64,000 nucleotides of DNA from Azospirillum picis (GTDB lineage Bacteria > Pseudomonadota > Alphaproteobacteria > Azospirillales > Azospirillaceae): NCBI RefSeq assembly GCF_017876115.1, contig NZ_JAGINO010000018.1:1-64000 (forward strand), in the 5' to 3' direction. This document shows positions 24,266-33,062 of the stretch, in pieces. Under the pieces are notes generated by a model, which saw only the letters and a list, made by a program, of their open reading frames with translations, made no database searches and was not told the DNA's origin. The position numbers and the translations under genes are program-made. Each line of letters opens with the position of its first letter. Position 1 is the first letter of the stretch.

Positions 24266-25876
24266 ATGCCCGCCTCGACGCGCATAGTGCCACCCGTGGA
24301 GCCGCCGAGCGGCGATCCGGATCCTCGCCGGAGGCCGGATCGCCGGACGCCGGACATGGCGGAACCCGAAGCCCTGCTGGAGCGCTACCGCGCCGCCCGC
24401 GCCCGCCGCGCCGTGTGGGAAGGCCATTGGCAGGACTGCTACGATCACGCGCTGCCCAATGGACTGCCGTTTCGCGGCGGCGGCACCCCCGGCGAGCGCC
24501 GTGTCGACCGGCTGTTCGACGGCACCGCCCCCGACGCGGTGGAGCAACTCGCCGCCAGCCTGCTGTCAGAGCTGACGCCGCCCTGGTCGCGCTGGTTCGG
24601 CTTCCAGCCCGGCCCGGCCCTGGCGGGGACCGAGCGCGACCGCATCGCTCCGATGCTCGACCGTGCCGCCGGCGTCGTCCAGTCGCATTTCGACCGGTCC
24701 AACTTCGCGGTGGAGATCCATCAGGCATTCCTCGACCTCGTCACCGTCGGCACCGCCAGCCTGCTGATGGAGGAGGCGTCCCCCGGTTCACCGTCGAGCC
24801 TGCGCTTCACCGCGGTGCCGCTGGCCGAGGCGGTGCTTGAGGAGGGGCCGGACGGCCGCCTCGACGGCACCTTCCGCCGCAGCGACGCCACCCTGGCCCA
24901 GATCCTCCGGCGCTTTCCCGGCGCCGAGCTGCCGGAGGAGGTGCGCGCCCGGACCGGCGAGGAGCCCGACCGCCGCTTCACCCTCGTCGAGGCGGTGCTC
25001 CCCGACGATGCCGCCTACCGCTGGGGCGTGGTGCTGGACAGCGGGCTGGCCGCGCCGTCCTGGCTGGCGCAGGGGCGCTTCGCCCAGTCGCCCTTCGTCA
25101 ATTTCCGCTGGCTGAAGGCTCCCGGCGAGACTTACGGGCGCTCCCCGGTGATGAAGGCGCTCCCCGACATCAAGACCGCCAACAAGGTGGTGGAGCTGGT
25201 GCTGAAGAACGCCTCCATCGCCGTGACCGGCATCTGGCAGGCGGAAGACGACGGGGTTCTGAACCCGGCGACCATCCGGCTGGTGCCGGGCACCATCATC
25301 CCCAAGGCGATGGGATCGGCCGGACTGACGCCGTTGGCCAACCCCGGCCGGTTCGACGTGTCGCAACTGGTGCTGGACGACCTGCGCGGGCGCATCCGCC
25401 ATGCCCTGATGGTCGACCGCCTGGGGCCGGTGGACTCCGCCCGGATGACCGCGACCGAGGTGCTGGAGCGCTCGGTCGAGATGGCGCGGCTGCTCGGCGC
25501 CACCTACGGCCGCCTGCAGGCGGAGCTGATGACGCCGCTGCTGTTGCGGGCCGTCTCCATCCTGCGCAGGCGCGGCGAGATCCCGGACATCACCGTGGAT
25601 GGACGGCTGGTCGAGCTGCAGCACCGGTCCCCGCTCGCCCAGGCGCAGGCGCAGCGCGACGTCCAGGCGACCCTGCGCTGGCTCGACGGCGTCAGGGCGC
25701 TGGGGACCGAGGCCACTGCCGCGGTGGATGCCGCCGCCACCGCCCGCTGGCTCGGCGAGGCTTTCAACGTGCCCGCCAAGCTGATGCGCGCCGGGGCGGC
25801 GATGCCGCCTCGGGCGCCGGACCTCGCCACCACCTCCGATCCCGTAGCCGTGCCCGCGGCGGTGCCGCATGGCTGA
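24266..25876 (+). CDS. Podovirus-type portal (head-to-tail connector) protein
   Basis: This 536-residue protein resembles the T7-like head-tail connector family, which forms the dodecameric DNA gate of the phage head. Recognisable segments are ALLERYRAARARRAVWEGHWQDCYDHALP, LFDGTAPDAVEQLAASLLSELTPPWSRWF, SHFDRSNF, KTANKVVELVLKNASIAVTGIW, and a late RMTATEVLERSVEMARLLGATYGRLQAELM. Length is within the family range. The first 30 residues are proline-rich and non-homologous; the true start may be the ATG at 24356. It is the best-preserved gene of the phage module. Confidence 0.9.
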   Translation: MPASTRIVPPVEPPSGDPDPRRRPDRRTPDMAEPEALLERYRAARARRAVWEGHWQDCYDHALPNGLPFRGGGTPGERRVDRLFDGTAPDAVEQLAASLLSELTPPWSRWFGFQPGPALAGTERDRIAPMLDRAAGVVQSHFDRSNFAVEIHQAFLDLVTVGTASLLMEEASPGSPSSLRFTAVPLAEAVLEEGPDGRLDGTFRRSDATLAQILRRFPGAELPEEVRARTGEEPDRRFTLVEAVLPDDAAYRWGVVLDSGLAAPSWLAQGRFAQSPFVNFRWLKAPGETYGRSPVMKALPDIKTANKVVELVLKNASIAVTGIWQAEDDGVLNPATIRLVPGTIIPKAMGSAGLTPLANPGRFDVSQLVLDDLRGRIRHALMVDRLGPVDSARMTATEVLERSVEMARLLGATYGRLQAELMTPLLLRAVSILRRRGEIPDITVDGRLVELQHRSPLAQAQAQRDVQATLRWLDGVRALGTEATAAVDAAATARWLGEAFNVPAKLMRAGAAMPPRAPDLATTSDPVAVPAAVPHG

Positions 25877-26210
25877 CCGTGATCATTCTGACAGCGATCA
25901 TCCGGGCCATGATCATCCGGGCCGCGACCGTCCGGATGGCGGTGGCCGGGAGCGGGCGGGTTGGGAATGGCTGGAGGCGGAGGCCGCCGGTTCGCGCGCC
26001 GCAATCGCGGGCGGCAACGACCCCGCCCCCAGCTTTGCCCGCTGTTTCGCCGGGCCGGATGGCGGCCGGGTGCTGGCGGTGCTGCGGACGATGACGCTCG
26101 ACCGCGCCCTCGGCCCGGACGCTCCGGACGCCACGTTGCGCCACCTCGAAGGCCAGCGCCAATTGGTCGCCACCATCCTGGCGCTGGTCGCGCGGGGACG
26201 CGCGGGGTGA
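25869..26210 (+). CDS. Bbp19-like phage protein with His/Asp-rich N-terminus
   Basis: This 113-residue protein starts inside the portal 3' end (ATGGCTGA overlap). Its core, SFARCFAGPDGGRVLAVLRTMTLDRAL followed by LRHLEGQRQLVATILALVARGR, matches the short Bbp19-type domain found next to portal genes of Bordetella BPP-1-like podoviruses. The first 25 residues are very rich in histidine and aspartate (DHSDSDHPGHDHPGRDRPD), which is unusual for the family and could bind metal or simply be disordered. Function is unknown. Confidence 0.75.
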   Translation: MADRDHSDSDHPGHDHPGRDRPDGGGRERAGWEWLEAEAAGSRAAIAGGNDPAPSFARCFAGPDGGRVLAVLRTMTLDRALGPDAPDATLRHLEGQRQLVATILALVARGRAG

Positions 26211-26250
26211 CCGCCGGCCTCTTCCCTTTCCTTACCTGCAGGAGGTCATG

Positions 26251-27174
26251 ATGCCTGATGTTCTTCCGACCGCAGCCGTCCAACCCCGCCTTGCCCAAAC
26301 CCGTCCCGTCCAGTCCCTGACCGTGCCGCCCCCCGGCGACGGCGTCCCGTCCGACCCGGTGCGGCTGCCGGTGCCGGAGAAGTTCCGCGATCCCAGGACC
26401 GGCGCCCTGCGCGTCGAGGCGCTGCTGAAATCCTATCTGGAACTGGAGCGGCGCCTGTCGTCCCAAGCCCCGGCCTCCGCCGGACCGGAGCCCGCAGGCC
26501 AAAACCGGTCCGACCCGACGCTGCCCGGCCCGGCCGTGCCCGAAGCGGCCATGCCCGACCCGGCCGTCCACGACCCGGCCGCCCACGATTTGGACCGGTC
26601 CGATCCGGCCGGGCTTCGTCAGGTGGCGGGGGTGCCGGAGTTGCCGGACGGCTATCTCATCGCCTGCGACCATGGCCTGTTCGACCCCGATCCCGAGATC
26701 AACCGCCGCCTGTTCGAGGCCGGCTATACCCCGCCGCAGGCGCAGCTTTTGTACGACCTCGCGGCCGAGCGGATGGTTCCGCTGGTCCAGCGCTTCGCCG
26801 CGGAGGTCCAGGCGGACCTCCAGGCCGAGATGCGGGCGGAACGCGAGGTCGAGCGGCTGGTCTCCCGCTTCGGCGGCGAGGAGCGCTGGCGGGAGGTGTC
26901 GCGGCAGATCCTGGCCTGGGCCGGCAATCGCCTTCCGGCGGCCGTGGTGGAAGGACTGGCCACCACCTATGATGGTGTGATGGCGCTCCATGCGATGATG
27001 GCAGGCAGCGAACCCCTGGCTCTTTCGACGGTCGGGGATCGCGCCGGCTCCGCCGACGGGGAGGCCGAGCTGCGCACGCTGATGCGCGACCCGCGCTACT
27101 GGAGGGAGCGGGATCCCGCCGTGATCGCCCGGGTGACCCAGGGCTTCCAGCGCCTCTATCCCGGCCAGGGCTGA
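26251..27174 (+). CDS. Phage scaffold-like (capsid assembly) protein
   Basis: This 307-residue protein has the N-terminal signature of podovirus scaffold proteins, PEKFRDPRTGALRVEALLKSYLELERRL, near residue 42. A variable linker rich in DP repeats (about 75-125) and a helical charged region (FAAEVQADLQAEMRAEREVERLVSRFGGEERW) follow. It ends with RDPRYWRERDPAVIARVTQGFQRLY, another common scaffold/capsid-assembly tail. I chose the second of two adjacent ATGs because AGGAGG lies five bases upstream of it. A capsid gene should follow in an intact phage; none does. Confidence 0.8.
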   Translation: MPDVLPTAAVQPRLAQTRPVQSLTVPPPGDGVPSDPVRLPVPEKFRDPRTGALRVEALLKSYLELERRLSSQAPASAGPEPAGQNRSDPTLPGPAVPEAAMPDPAVHDPAAHDLDRSDPAGLRQVAGVPELPDGYLIACDHGLFDPDPEINRRLFEAGYTPPQAQLLYDLAAERMVPLVQRFAAEVQADLQAEMRAEREVERLVSRFGGEERWREVSRQILAWAGNRLPAAVVEGLATTYDGVMALHAMMAGSEPLALSTVGDRAGSADGEAELRTLMRDPRYWRERDPAVIARVTQGFQRLYPGQG

Positions 27175-27404
27175 TCCCGGCCGGCGGCCCGTCTTCCGCT
27201 CCGGGCGGACGGGCCGCCGCAGGCGGGAGCGCCTGAGGCAACGCGCCACAGCTTGTCGCGATCGTGCTTCGTATAGGTTGAACGACCCTCCGCTGTACGT
27301 GTATATAAAAAATCCATTGCACATTTGAAACAAAGACCCCAGTTTCCTGCCGTACCACGAGCCGTCCGTTAAGCGAACGGGCAGAAAAGCGACGCCAGGC
27401 CCTG

Positions 27405-29837
27405 ATGACGCTGCGCCGCAAGATACGCTGGCTGACCTGGATCGGCCTGATCGGCTGCCTGATGGCGGCGATCCCCGCGCTCTACCTGCTGCGGCAGGGC
27501 ATGATCGCCGAGCGGACGCAAATGGCGGCTGCCCTGGTGGACGGCGCCCTGGGCATCCTGGCGGACCTCGACCGCTCGGTGGCATCGGGCGAGATCACGG
27601 GCGAGGAGGCGCGCGACCGGGCAAGACTGGCATTGCGGGCGCTGTCCGGCGGTCCCATCCGCCTCGCGGTCCATGCCGAGGGCGGCATTCCTCCCGCCTG
27701 GCCGGGACCCGACCGCGCGGTGACCGTGCAGGGGCGGTTCGAGCCCTGGGGCTGGATGATCGGCGCGGCCGGCGGCATCGGCGACCTCGACCGCGAATTC
27801 CTGGTGGAGGCGTCGGGGTTCCTGCTGTTCCTGGGCGTGCTCCTGGTGCTGAGCTGGCCGGTGTCCCGCTTCCTGTCGCAGCATGTCGTCGGCCCGTTGG
27901 AAGGGCTGGCGGCACGGGTGCGCCTGCTGACGGAGGGCGGAACCGACATCGACATTCCCGGCTGCGAGCGACGCGACGAATTCGGTGCGATGGCTCGCGC
28001 CATGGAGCTCTTCCGCCGCGCCGCCATCGCGCTGATCGAGCGGGACGAGCGGCTTGCCGGCATCATGAACAATGTCAGCGAGGCAATTCTCCTGGTCGAT
28101 CCCCACGGCCGGATCGAGGAGCACAATCCGGCGGCCGAGGCGCTGTTCGGCGTGCCCGCCGGGGCGCTCGACCGCCAGGCGCTGTCGGGCCTGTTCATCG
28201 TTTCCGACCGCCCGCGGGTCGACGCGCTGCTGGCCGGCCTCGCCGGGCAGGCGGCATCCGAGGCGGAGGATGGGCGGCAGCCGGTCCGGATCGCCGCACT
28301 GGGGATTGAGCGCCAGGGGGACGGCGCGCCCGAGCGCATCGACGCCTCGCTCACCATTTCACCGCTGGTCGTGCAGGGAAGACGGGGCTTCGTCTGCGCG
28401 CTCGCCGACGTCACCGAACGGCTGCGGCATGAGCGGGAACTGACGCGGCTGGCCACCCGCGACCGGCTGACCGGCCTGCCCAACCGGGCGATGGTCGAAT
28501 CGATGCTGGAAGCGGCGGTCGACGGCAGCCGCCGCCACGGGCGGCGCTTTGCCGTCCTCTGCCTGGACCTGTCGCGCTTCAAGCTGATCACCGATACGCT
28601 GGGCCATCAGGCCGGCGACGCGCTGCTGCAGGAGGTGGCGCGGCGGATCGTTGCCGCGGTTGGCGCCGCAGTCGGCGACGCGGCCGGGGTGGCCGGGGCG
28701 GCCGGGAAGGATGCCGGCGCCGCCGATCTGGTGGGCCGCATCGGTGCCGACGATTTCGCCGTCGTCCTGGAGGAGATCGCCGACGCCGCCGACGCCGCGG
28801 CGGTCGCCGTCCGCATCCTGGATGCGTTCGATGCGCCGGTGACCCTTTCGGGCTGCGAGCACTATGTGCGTCCGGCCGTCGGGATTGCCGTTTATCCGGA
28901 CCATCTGGCCGCCTCGGACGCCGCGGCGGATGCCGCAGGCGATGCGGGCAGCCCGCTGGTGCTGCTGCGCGCCGCCGAAACGGCGCTCTATGCCGCCAAG
29001 CGGATGGGAGGGCGTCGGCACGCCTTCTTCCGGCCCGAACTTGCCGAGCAGGCGCGGCGCCATCTGGCGCTCGACGGCGATTTGCGCGCGGCGCTGGCGC
29101 TGAAGCAGTTCCGCCTGCACTACCAGCCCAAGGTGTCGCTGATCGACTTCTCCCTGGAAGGGTTCGAGGCGCTGCTGCGCTGGGAAGCCGTCGGCAAGGG
29201 CATGATCCCGCCCGGCGAATTCATCCCGGTGGCGGAGGAGACCGGCTTCATCGTGCCGCTCGGCGACTGGGTGCTCGACGAGGCGTGCCGCCAGATGCGC
29301 GAATGGCTCGATGCCGGGATGGCGCCGGTGCCGGTCGCCGTCAACATCTCGCCCAAGCACCTGCGCAACCGCAGCGCCGAGGATTTCCGCCGCATCATCG
29401 ACCGTCACGACCTGCCTCCCGGCCTGATCGAGCTGGAGATCACCGAGGGCGCGGTGATGCAGGATCTCGACCATGCGCTGACCGTGCTGGCGGCCCTGAA
29501 GGCAATGGGGATCCGGGTGGCGGTGGACGATTTCGGCACCGGACATTCGTCCCTCAGCTACCTGAAGCGTCTGCCGGTCACCACGCTGAAGATCGACCGC
29601 TCCTTCATCAACGGCGTCCCTCAGGAACGGGAGGATGCCGGCATCGTCTCCACCATCATCGCGATGGCGGACATGCTGGGACTGCACGTCGTGGCGGAGG
29701 GTGTTGAGAAGACCGAGCAGGCCAATTTCCTGCGGCACCACAACTGCAACCAGGTCCAAGGCTGGCTGACCGGCCGGCCGATGCCGGCCGATGCCGCCAG
29801 CGGCCTGCTGAAGGAGCGGCTCAGGGAGCCGGCTTGA
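27405..29837 (+). CDS. Membrane HAMP-PAS-GGDEF-EAL cyclic di-GMP phosphodiesterase
   Basis: This 810-residue membrane protein has an N-terminal helix (about 8-28), a short periplasmic part, a second helix (about 137-153), HAMP (to about 210), PAS (about 215-340), GGDEF (about 350-530) and EAL (about 555-800). The GGDEF motif is degenerate (GADDF, near 448), whereas EAL residues are intact: FEALLRW, NISPKHL, ELEITEGAVM, VDDFGTGHSSL, LKIDRSFI and AEGVE. It most likely degrades c-di-GMP. Its domain style resembles the gene at 10.8 kb, but that one lacks membrane segments. Confidence 0.93.
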   Translation: MTLRRKIRWLTWIGLIGCLMAAIPALYLLRQGMIAERTQMAAALVDGALGILADLDRSVASGEITGEEARDRARLALRALSGGPIRLAVHAEGGIPPAWPGPDRAVTVQGRFEPWGWMIGAAGGIGDLDREFLVEASGFLLFLGVLLVLSWPVSRFLSQHVVGPLEGLAARVRLLTEGGTDIDIPGCERRDEFGAMARAMELFRRAAIALIERDERLAGIMNNVSEAILLVDPHGRIEEHNPAAEALFGVPAGALDRQALSGLFIVSDRPRVDALLAGLAGQAASEAEDGRQPVRIAALGIERQGDGAPERIDASLTISPLVVQGRRGFVCALADVTERLRHERELTRLATRDRLTGLPNRAMVESMLEAAVDGSRRHGRRFAVLCLDLSRFKLITDTLGHQAGDALLQEVARRIVAAVGAAVGDAAGVAGAAGKDAGAADLVGRIGADDFAVVLEEIADAADAAAVAVRILDAFDAPVTLSGCEHYVRPAVGIAVYPDHLAASDAAADAAGDAGSPLVLLRAAETALYAAKRMGGRRHAFFRPELAEQARRHLALDGDLRAALALKQFRLHYQPKVSLIDFSLEGFEALLRWEAVGKGMIPPGEFIPVAEETGFIVPLGDWVLDEACRQMREWLDAGMAPVPVAVNISPKHLRNRSAEDFRRIIDRHDLPPGLIELEITEGAVMQDLDHALTVLAALKAMGIRVAVDDFGTGHSSLSYLKRLPVTTLKIDRSFINGVPQEREDAGIVSTIIAMADMLGLHVVAEGVEKTEQANFLRHHNCNQVQGWLTGRPMPADAASGLLKERLREPA

Positions 29838-30366
29838 AGGGCGCGACGGCGGGATCGGCCGGCTTGCGCCGCATCCGTTGTGCCGTCAGGTCCGCCAGCG
29901 TGACGGGGCGGAAGTTCCAGACATCGACGCCGACATCGACCTGCCGCGGTTGCGGCTTCAACTGGCCGTGGCTGTGGCCATGCAGGTTCAGCGCCTTGCG
30001 GTGCATGCCGTTCCACGTCCGGAAGGCGTAGTGGCACAGCACCAGGTCGGTGCCGTCCAGCGACAGCTCCGCGTAATGCTGCACGCTCGCCCAGCCGGGC
30101 AGGGCGAGCGTCGCCGGACCGTCGTTGTTGCCGGCGACCAGATGCTTGGTGCCGTTCAGCCGGCCGAGCAGGGCGGCCATGGCGTCGGGTTTCATGTGGA
30201 GCGCGAAGTCGCCGAGGTGCCAGACCTCGTCGCCGGGGGCGACGGTGGCGTTCCAGTTCGCCTCCATCGCCTCATCCATGGCGGCCGTCGATTCGAAGGG
30301 GCGGCGGAAGCGCCCGCGGGCGCCGCCATGGCCGAAATGGGTGTCGCTGGTGAAGTAGACGGTCAT
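29821..30366 (-). CDS. Metallophosphoesterase family protein
   Basis: This 181-residue calcineurin-like phosphoesterase has the full set of metal motifs: FTSDTHFGH at the N-terminus, GDEVWHLGDFAL, AGNND, LCHYAF, and LHGHSHGQL. Small proteins of this type include phage and cellular phosphodiesterases that act on nucleotides or phosphoesters; the substrate is not readable. A longer upstream frame has no homology. The stop overlaps by 17 bases the end of the convergent EAL gene. Confidence 0.88.
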   Translation of the reverse strand: MTVYFTSDTHFGHGGARGRFRRPFESTAAMDEAMEANWNATVAPGDEVWHLGDFALHMKPDAMAALLGRLNGTKHLVAGNNDGPATLALPGWASVQHYAELSLDGTDLVLCHYAFRTWNGMHRKALNLHGHSHGQLKPQPRQVDVGVDVWNFRPVTLADLTAQRMRRKPADPAVAPFKPAP

Positions 30367-30439
30367 CGCCCGGACAACGCCGGCGTGCCGGCCGGTGTTC
30401 CCGCCGGCACGCCGCCCGTCAAGGCCGGGAGCCCCGTGC

Positions 30440-30676
30440 TCAGTGCTTGTGGTCGCCGGCCGCCGGGTCGAGGAACCGGTGCAGGTGCACGATGTAGTAG
30501 CGGGTATGGGCGTCGTCGATCGTCTGGCCGGTCGCGCCGCGCCATGCCTTGTAGGCTTCCTCGTAGTTCGGGAAGATGCCGACGATGTGCAGCTTCGACG
30601 GATCGACGAACTGGTCGCTGTCCGGACGCACGAGTTCGCCGCCGAACACGAGGTGGAGGAGCTGTTTGTCGGGCAT
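30440..30676 (-). CDS. DUF4170 small protein
   Basis: This 78-residue protein matches the alphaproteobacterial DUF4170 family: QLLHLVFGGEL, then HIVGIFPNYEEAYKAWRGATGQTIDDAHTRYYIVHLHRFLDP. It is soluble and has no known role. It precedes the metallophosphoesterase on the same strand with a 73-base gap, so the two may be co-transcribed. Confidence 0.9.
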   Translation of the reverse strand: MPDKQLLHLVFGGELVRPDSDQFVDPSKLHIVGIFPNYEEAYKAWRGATGQTIDDAHTRYYIVHLHRFLDPAAGDHKH

Positions 30677-30932
30677 GAGGCTGGGTCCTTGTTGGCCGGA
30701 TATGGTGAAGCCGGGATGATGGAGATGTGAGGGTTGCCGTTGCGCCGGACAACCGGCTGATGCTTCGCATTCTCATATCCGTGGCCCACCTGCCGCATCA
30801 AGCCTGTTGACTCTCACCTCGGCCTTTGCCACCACCAGCCCCGGTATTTTCAGGATCGCAGCAAAGAATCCGGCCGCTTTGTTGCAGACGACATGTGACC
30901 CAACCAGGGCCGAACACTGCGAGGATCGAGCG

Positions 30933-31631
30933 ATGGCAAGTGGTCATACCGCGACTCGGGAGAAACACGCACGCGAGCTGCGGGTATGGGACCTGCCGAC
31001 CCGCCTCTTTCATTGGGCATTGGTCGCCGCGGTGGCTGTCGCGATTCTATCGGCCGAGCTGGATATGCTTTCCATCCATATGTTGGCCGGAGAAACAGTT
31101 CTCGTGCTCGTGCTGTTCCGGCTCGTGTGGGGGGTGGTGGGCAGCCAGACCGCCCGCTTCGCCGACTTCGTGCGCGGGCCGCGGACCGTCCTCGACTATC
31201 TGAGGCGCTCCTCCGTCGGCGGCGAGGCTGCCTTCACCCTCGGCCACAACCCGCTGGGCGCCATGATGGTGGTCGTCCTGCTGCTGGTATTGCTGGTCCA
31301 GGCAGGCAGCGGCCTGTTCACCAGCGACGATATCCTGGTCGACGGCCCGCTGGTGCCGCTGGTCTCCGGAGCGGTGGTGTCGACGCTCAGCACGCTGCAC
31401 CGGACGCTCGCCAACGGCATCTTCGTGCTGGTCGGGCTGCATGTCGCCGCCGTGTTCTTCTATCTGCTGGTCAAGAGGGACAACCTCATCCGGCCGATGG
31501 TGACCGGCCGCAAGAGGGTGCCGTCCCGGTTCGCAGCACCGGAGCCCCGCCGGGCCCCGGCGATGCTGGCGCTGGCCATCCTGGCGGCGTCCGCCGGTCT
31601 GGTGTTCCTGGTGCTGCGCGCCGCCGCCTGA
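30933..31631 (+). CDS. Cytochrome b561-type membrane protein
   Basis: This 232-residue protein has about five membrane helices and the b561/Ni-Fe hydrogenase b-type cytochrome pattern. Haem-ligand histidines are seen in PTRLFHWALVAA (about residue 26), IHMLAGETVLVLVLFRLVWGVVG (about 48), and LHRTLANGIFVLVGLHVAAVFFY (about 155-170). Such proteins pass electrons from the quinone pool to periplasmic acceptors. It lies just before a di-haem peroxidase on the same strand, which makes a quinol-to-peroxide electron route plausible. Confidence 0.88.
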   Translation: MASGHTATREKHARELRVWDLPTRLFHWALVAAVAVAILSAELDMLSIHMLAGETVLVLVLFRLVWGVVGSQTARFADFVRGPRTVLDYLRRSSVGGEAAFTLGHNPLGAMMVVVLLLVLLVQAGSGLFTSDDILVDGPLVPLVSGAVVSTLSTLHRTLANGIFVLVGLHVAAVFFYLLVKRDNLIRPMVTGRKRVPSRFAAPEPRRAPAMLALAILAASAGLVFLVLRAAA

Positions 31632-31869
31632 TCCGATCCGCCGGCGTCGGCGCAAGGCCGCCGCCAGCATATGCTATTGGTTGTGTGCGACAACGCGTCG
31701 TCTGGGCACCGATGCCGGCTTGTCTAGAATGACTCCAGATTGATCCGCAGCAAACCGCGACAAACCGCAACAACCAATGATGCCGGCCCGATTTCCGGGA
31801 TCGATCGGCCATGCCCTGTCGAAACGACAGGTTGTGGAAGACATCGGCCGCGCCGGAGGATCGCCATCC

Positions 31870-32976
31870 ATGCACGCGCAAACCAGACACCGCCCGGCCG
31901 CAGCGCTGAAAAGCCTGCTGGCCGCCACCGCCACCGCCCTCGGGCTCCTTGCCGCGACGGCCGGAACGTCGGTCGCGGCCGATCCGCCCGCCGCTGCCGG
32001 CGACGCCCTGATGACCCGCGCGCGTGAACTGTTCAAGCCGCTGCCGGTCACCCTGCCGGTGGTCCGCAACAATGCCGTCACGCGCGAGAAGATCGATCTC
32101 GGCAAGATGCTGTTCTTCGATCCGCGGCTCTCGGCCAGCGGCATCTTCTCATGCAACAGTTGCCACAATCTCGGGCTCGGCGGCGTCGACGGGCTGGAAA
32201 CGTCCGTCGGCCACGGCTGGCAGAAGGGGCCGCGCAACGCGCCGACCGTGCTGAACGCGGTCCTGAACGTCGCGCAGTTCTGGGACGGCCGGGCCGAAGA
32301 CCTGAAGGCACAGGCGAAGGGGCCGATCCAGGCCGGGGTGGAGATGAACAGCACGCCCGACCGGGTGATGGCGGTGCTGAACAGCATTCCCGACTACAAG
32401 GCCAAGTTCGCCACGGCCTTCCCCAATGAAAAGAACCCCGTCACCTTCGATAACGTCGCCATGGCGATCGAGGCGTTCGAGGCGACGCTGACCACCCCCG
32501 CCTCCCCCTTCGACCAGTTCCTGGAAGGCAATGCCGAGGCGATGTCCGCCCCGCAGAAGGCCGGGCTGGAGCTGTTCATCGACAAGGGCTGCTCCGGCTG
32601 CCACAACGGCGTCAATGTCGGTGGCCATGATTACTTCCCCTTCGGCGTGGTGACCAAGCCGGGGGCCGAGATCCTGCCGCCGGGCGACAAGGGTCGCTTC
32701 GCCGTCACCAAGACCGCCGACGATGAATATGTCTTCCGCGCACCCACCCTGCGCAACGTCACGCTGACGGCTCCCTACTTCCATTCGGGCAAGGTGTGGG
32801 ATCTGCGCCAGGCGGTGGCGGTGATGGGGTCGAGCCAGCTTGGCGCCACCCTGACCGACGAGGAGATCGACAAGATCACCGCGTTCCTGACGGCACTGAC
32901 CGGTCAGCAGCCGCGCGTCGACTATCCGCTGCTGCCAGCCAGCACGCCGGCCACGCCGCAGCCCGTGTTCAAGTAG
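31870..32976 (+). CDS. Di-haem cytochrome c peroxidase (CcpA/MauG family)
   Basis: This 368-residue periplasmic protein has a signal peptide (ending about residue 38) and two haem c sites, CNSCH near residue 96 and CSGCH near 244. It reduces hydrogen peroxide with electrons from a small c-type cytochrome or directly from the quinol side. Typical segments are LGKMLFFDPRLSASG, GWQKGPRNAPTVLNA and APTLRNVTLTAPYFHSGKVWDL. The frame is open further upstream but the ATG at MHAQTR gives the proper signal peptide. A cytochrome c' gene lies just downstream on the other strand. Confidence 0.93.
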   Translation: MHAQTRHRPAAALKSLLAATATALGLLAATAGTSVAADPPAAAGDALMTRARELFKPLPVTLPVVRNNAVTREKIDLGKMLFFDPRLSASGIFSCNSCHNLGLGGVDGLETSVGHGWQKGPRNAPTVLNAVLNVAQFWDGRAEDLKAQAKGPIQAGVEMNSTPDRVMAVLNSIPDYKAKFATAFPNEKNPVTFDNVAMAIEAFEATLTTPASPFDQFLEGNAEAMSAPQKAGLELFIDKGCSGCHNGVNVGGHDYFPFGVVTKPGAEILPPGDKGRFAVTKTADDEYVFRAPTLRNVTLTAPYFHSGKVWDLRQAVAVMGSSQLGATLTDEEIDKITAFLTALTGQQPRVDYPLLPASTPATPQPVFK

Positions 32977-33006
32977 GACCCGGCCCGGCTTGCGGGCCAC
33001 ACAAGA

Positions 33007-33046
33007 AAAAAGGCCCGTCCCCACAGTGGGGGGACGGGCCTTTCTT
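33007..33046. terminator. Bidirectional terminator between peroxidase and cytochrome c'
   Basis: A twelve-pair stem (AAGGCCCGTCCCC / GGGGACGGGCCTT) has an A-run on the left and T-rich sequence on the right. It should end both convergent genes. Confidence 0.85.
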
Positions 33047-33062
33047 TCGGCGGCGCCGCCGC

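Noticed and set aside
22650..27174. An intact prophage or a Rhodobacter-type gene transfer agent
   Set aside because: Only the repressor, portal, Bbp19-like and scaffold-like genes are there; no terminase, capsid, tail or integrase. The portal is of podovirus type, unlike the known GTA portal.
29821..30801. A longer start for the metallophosphoesterase
   Set aside because: The first 145 codons overlap the DUF4170 gene in another frame and are low in complexity; homology begins at MTVYFTSDTHFGH.
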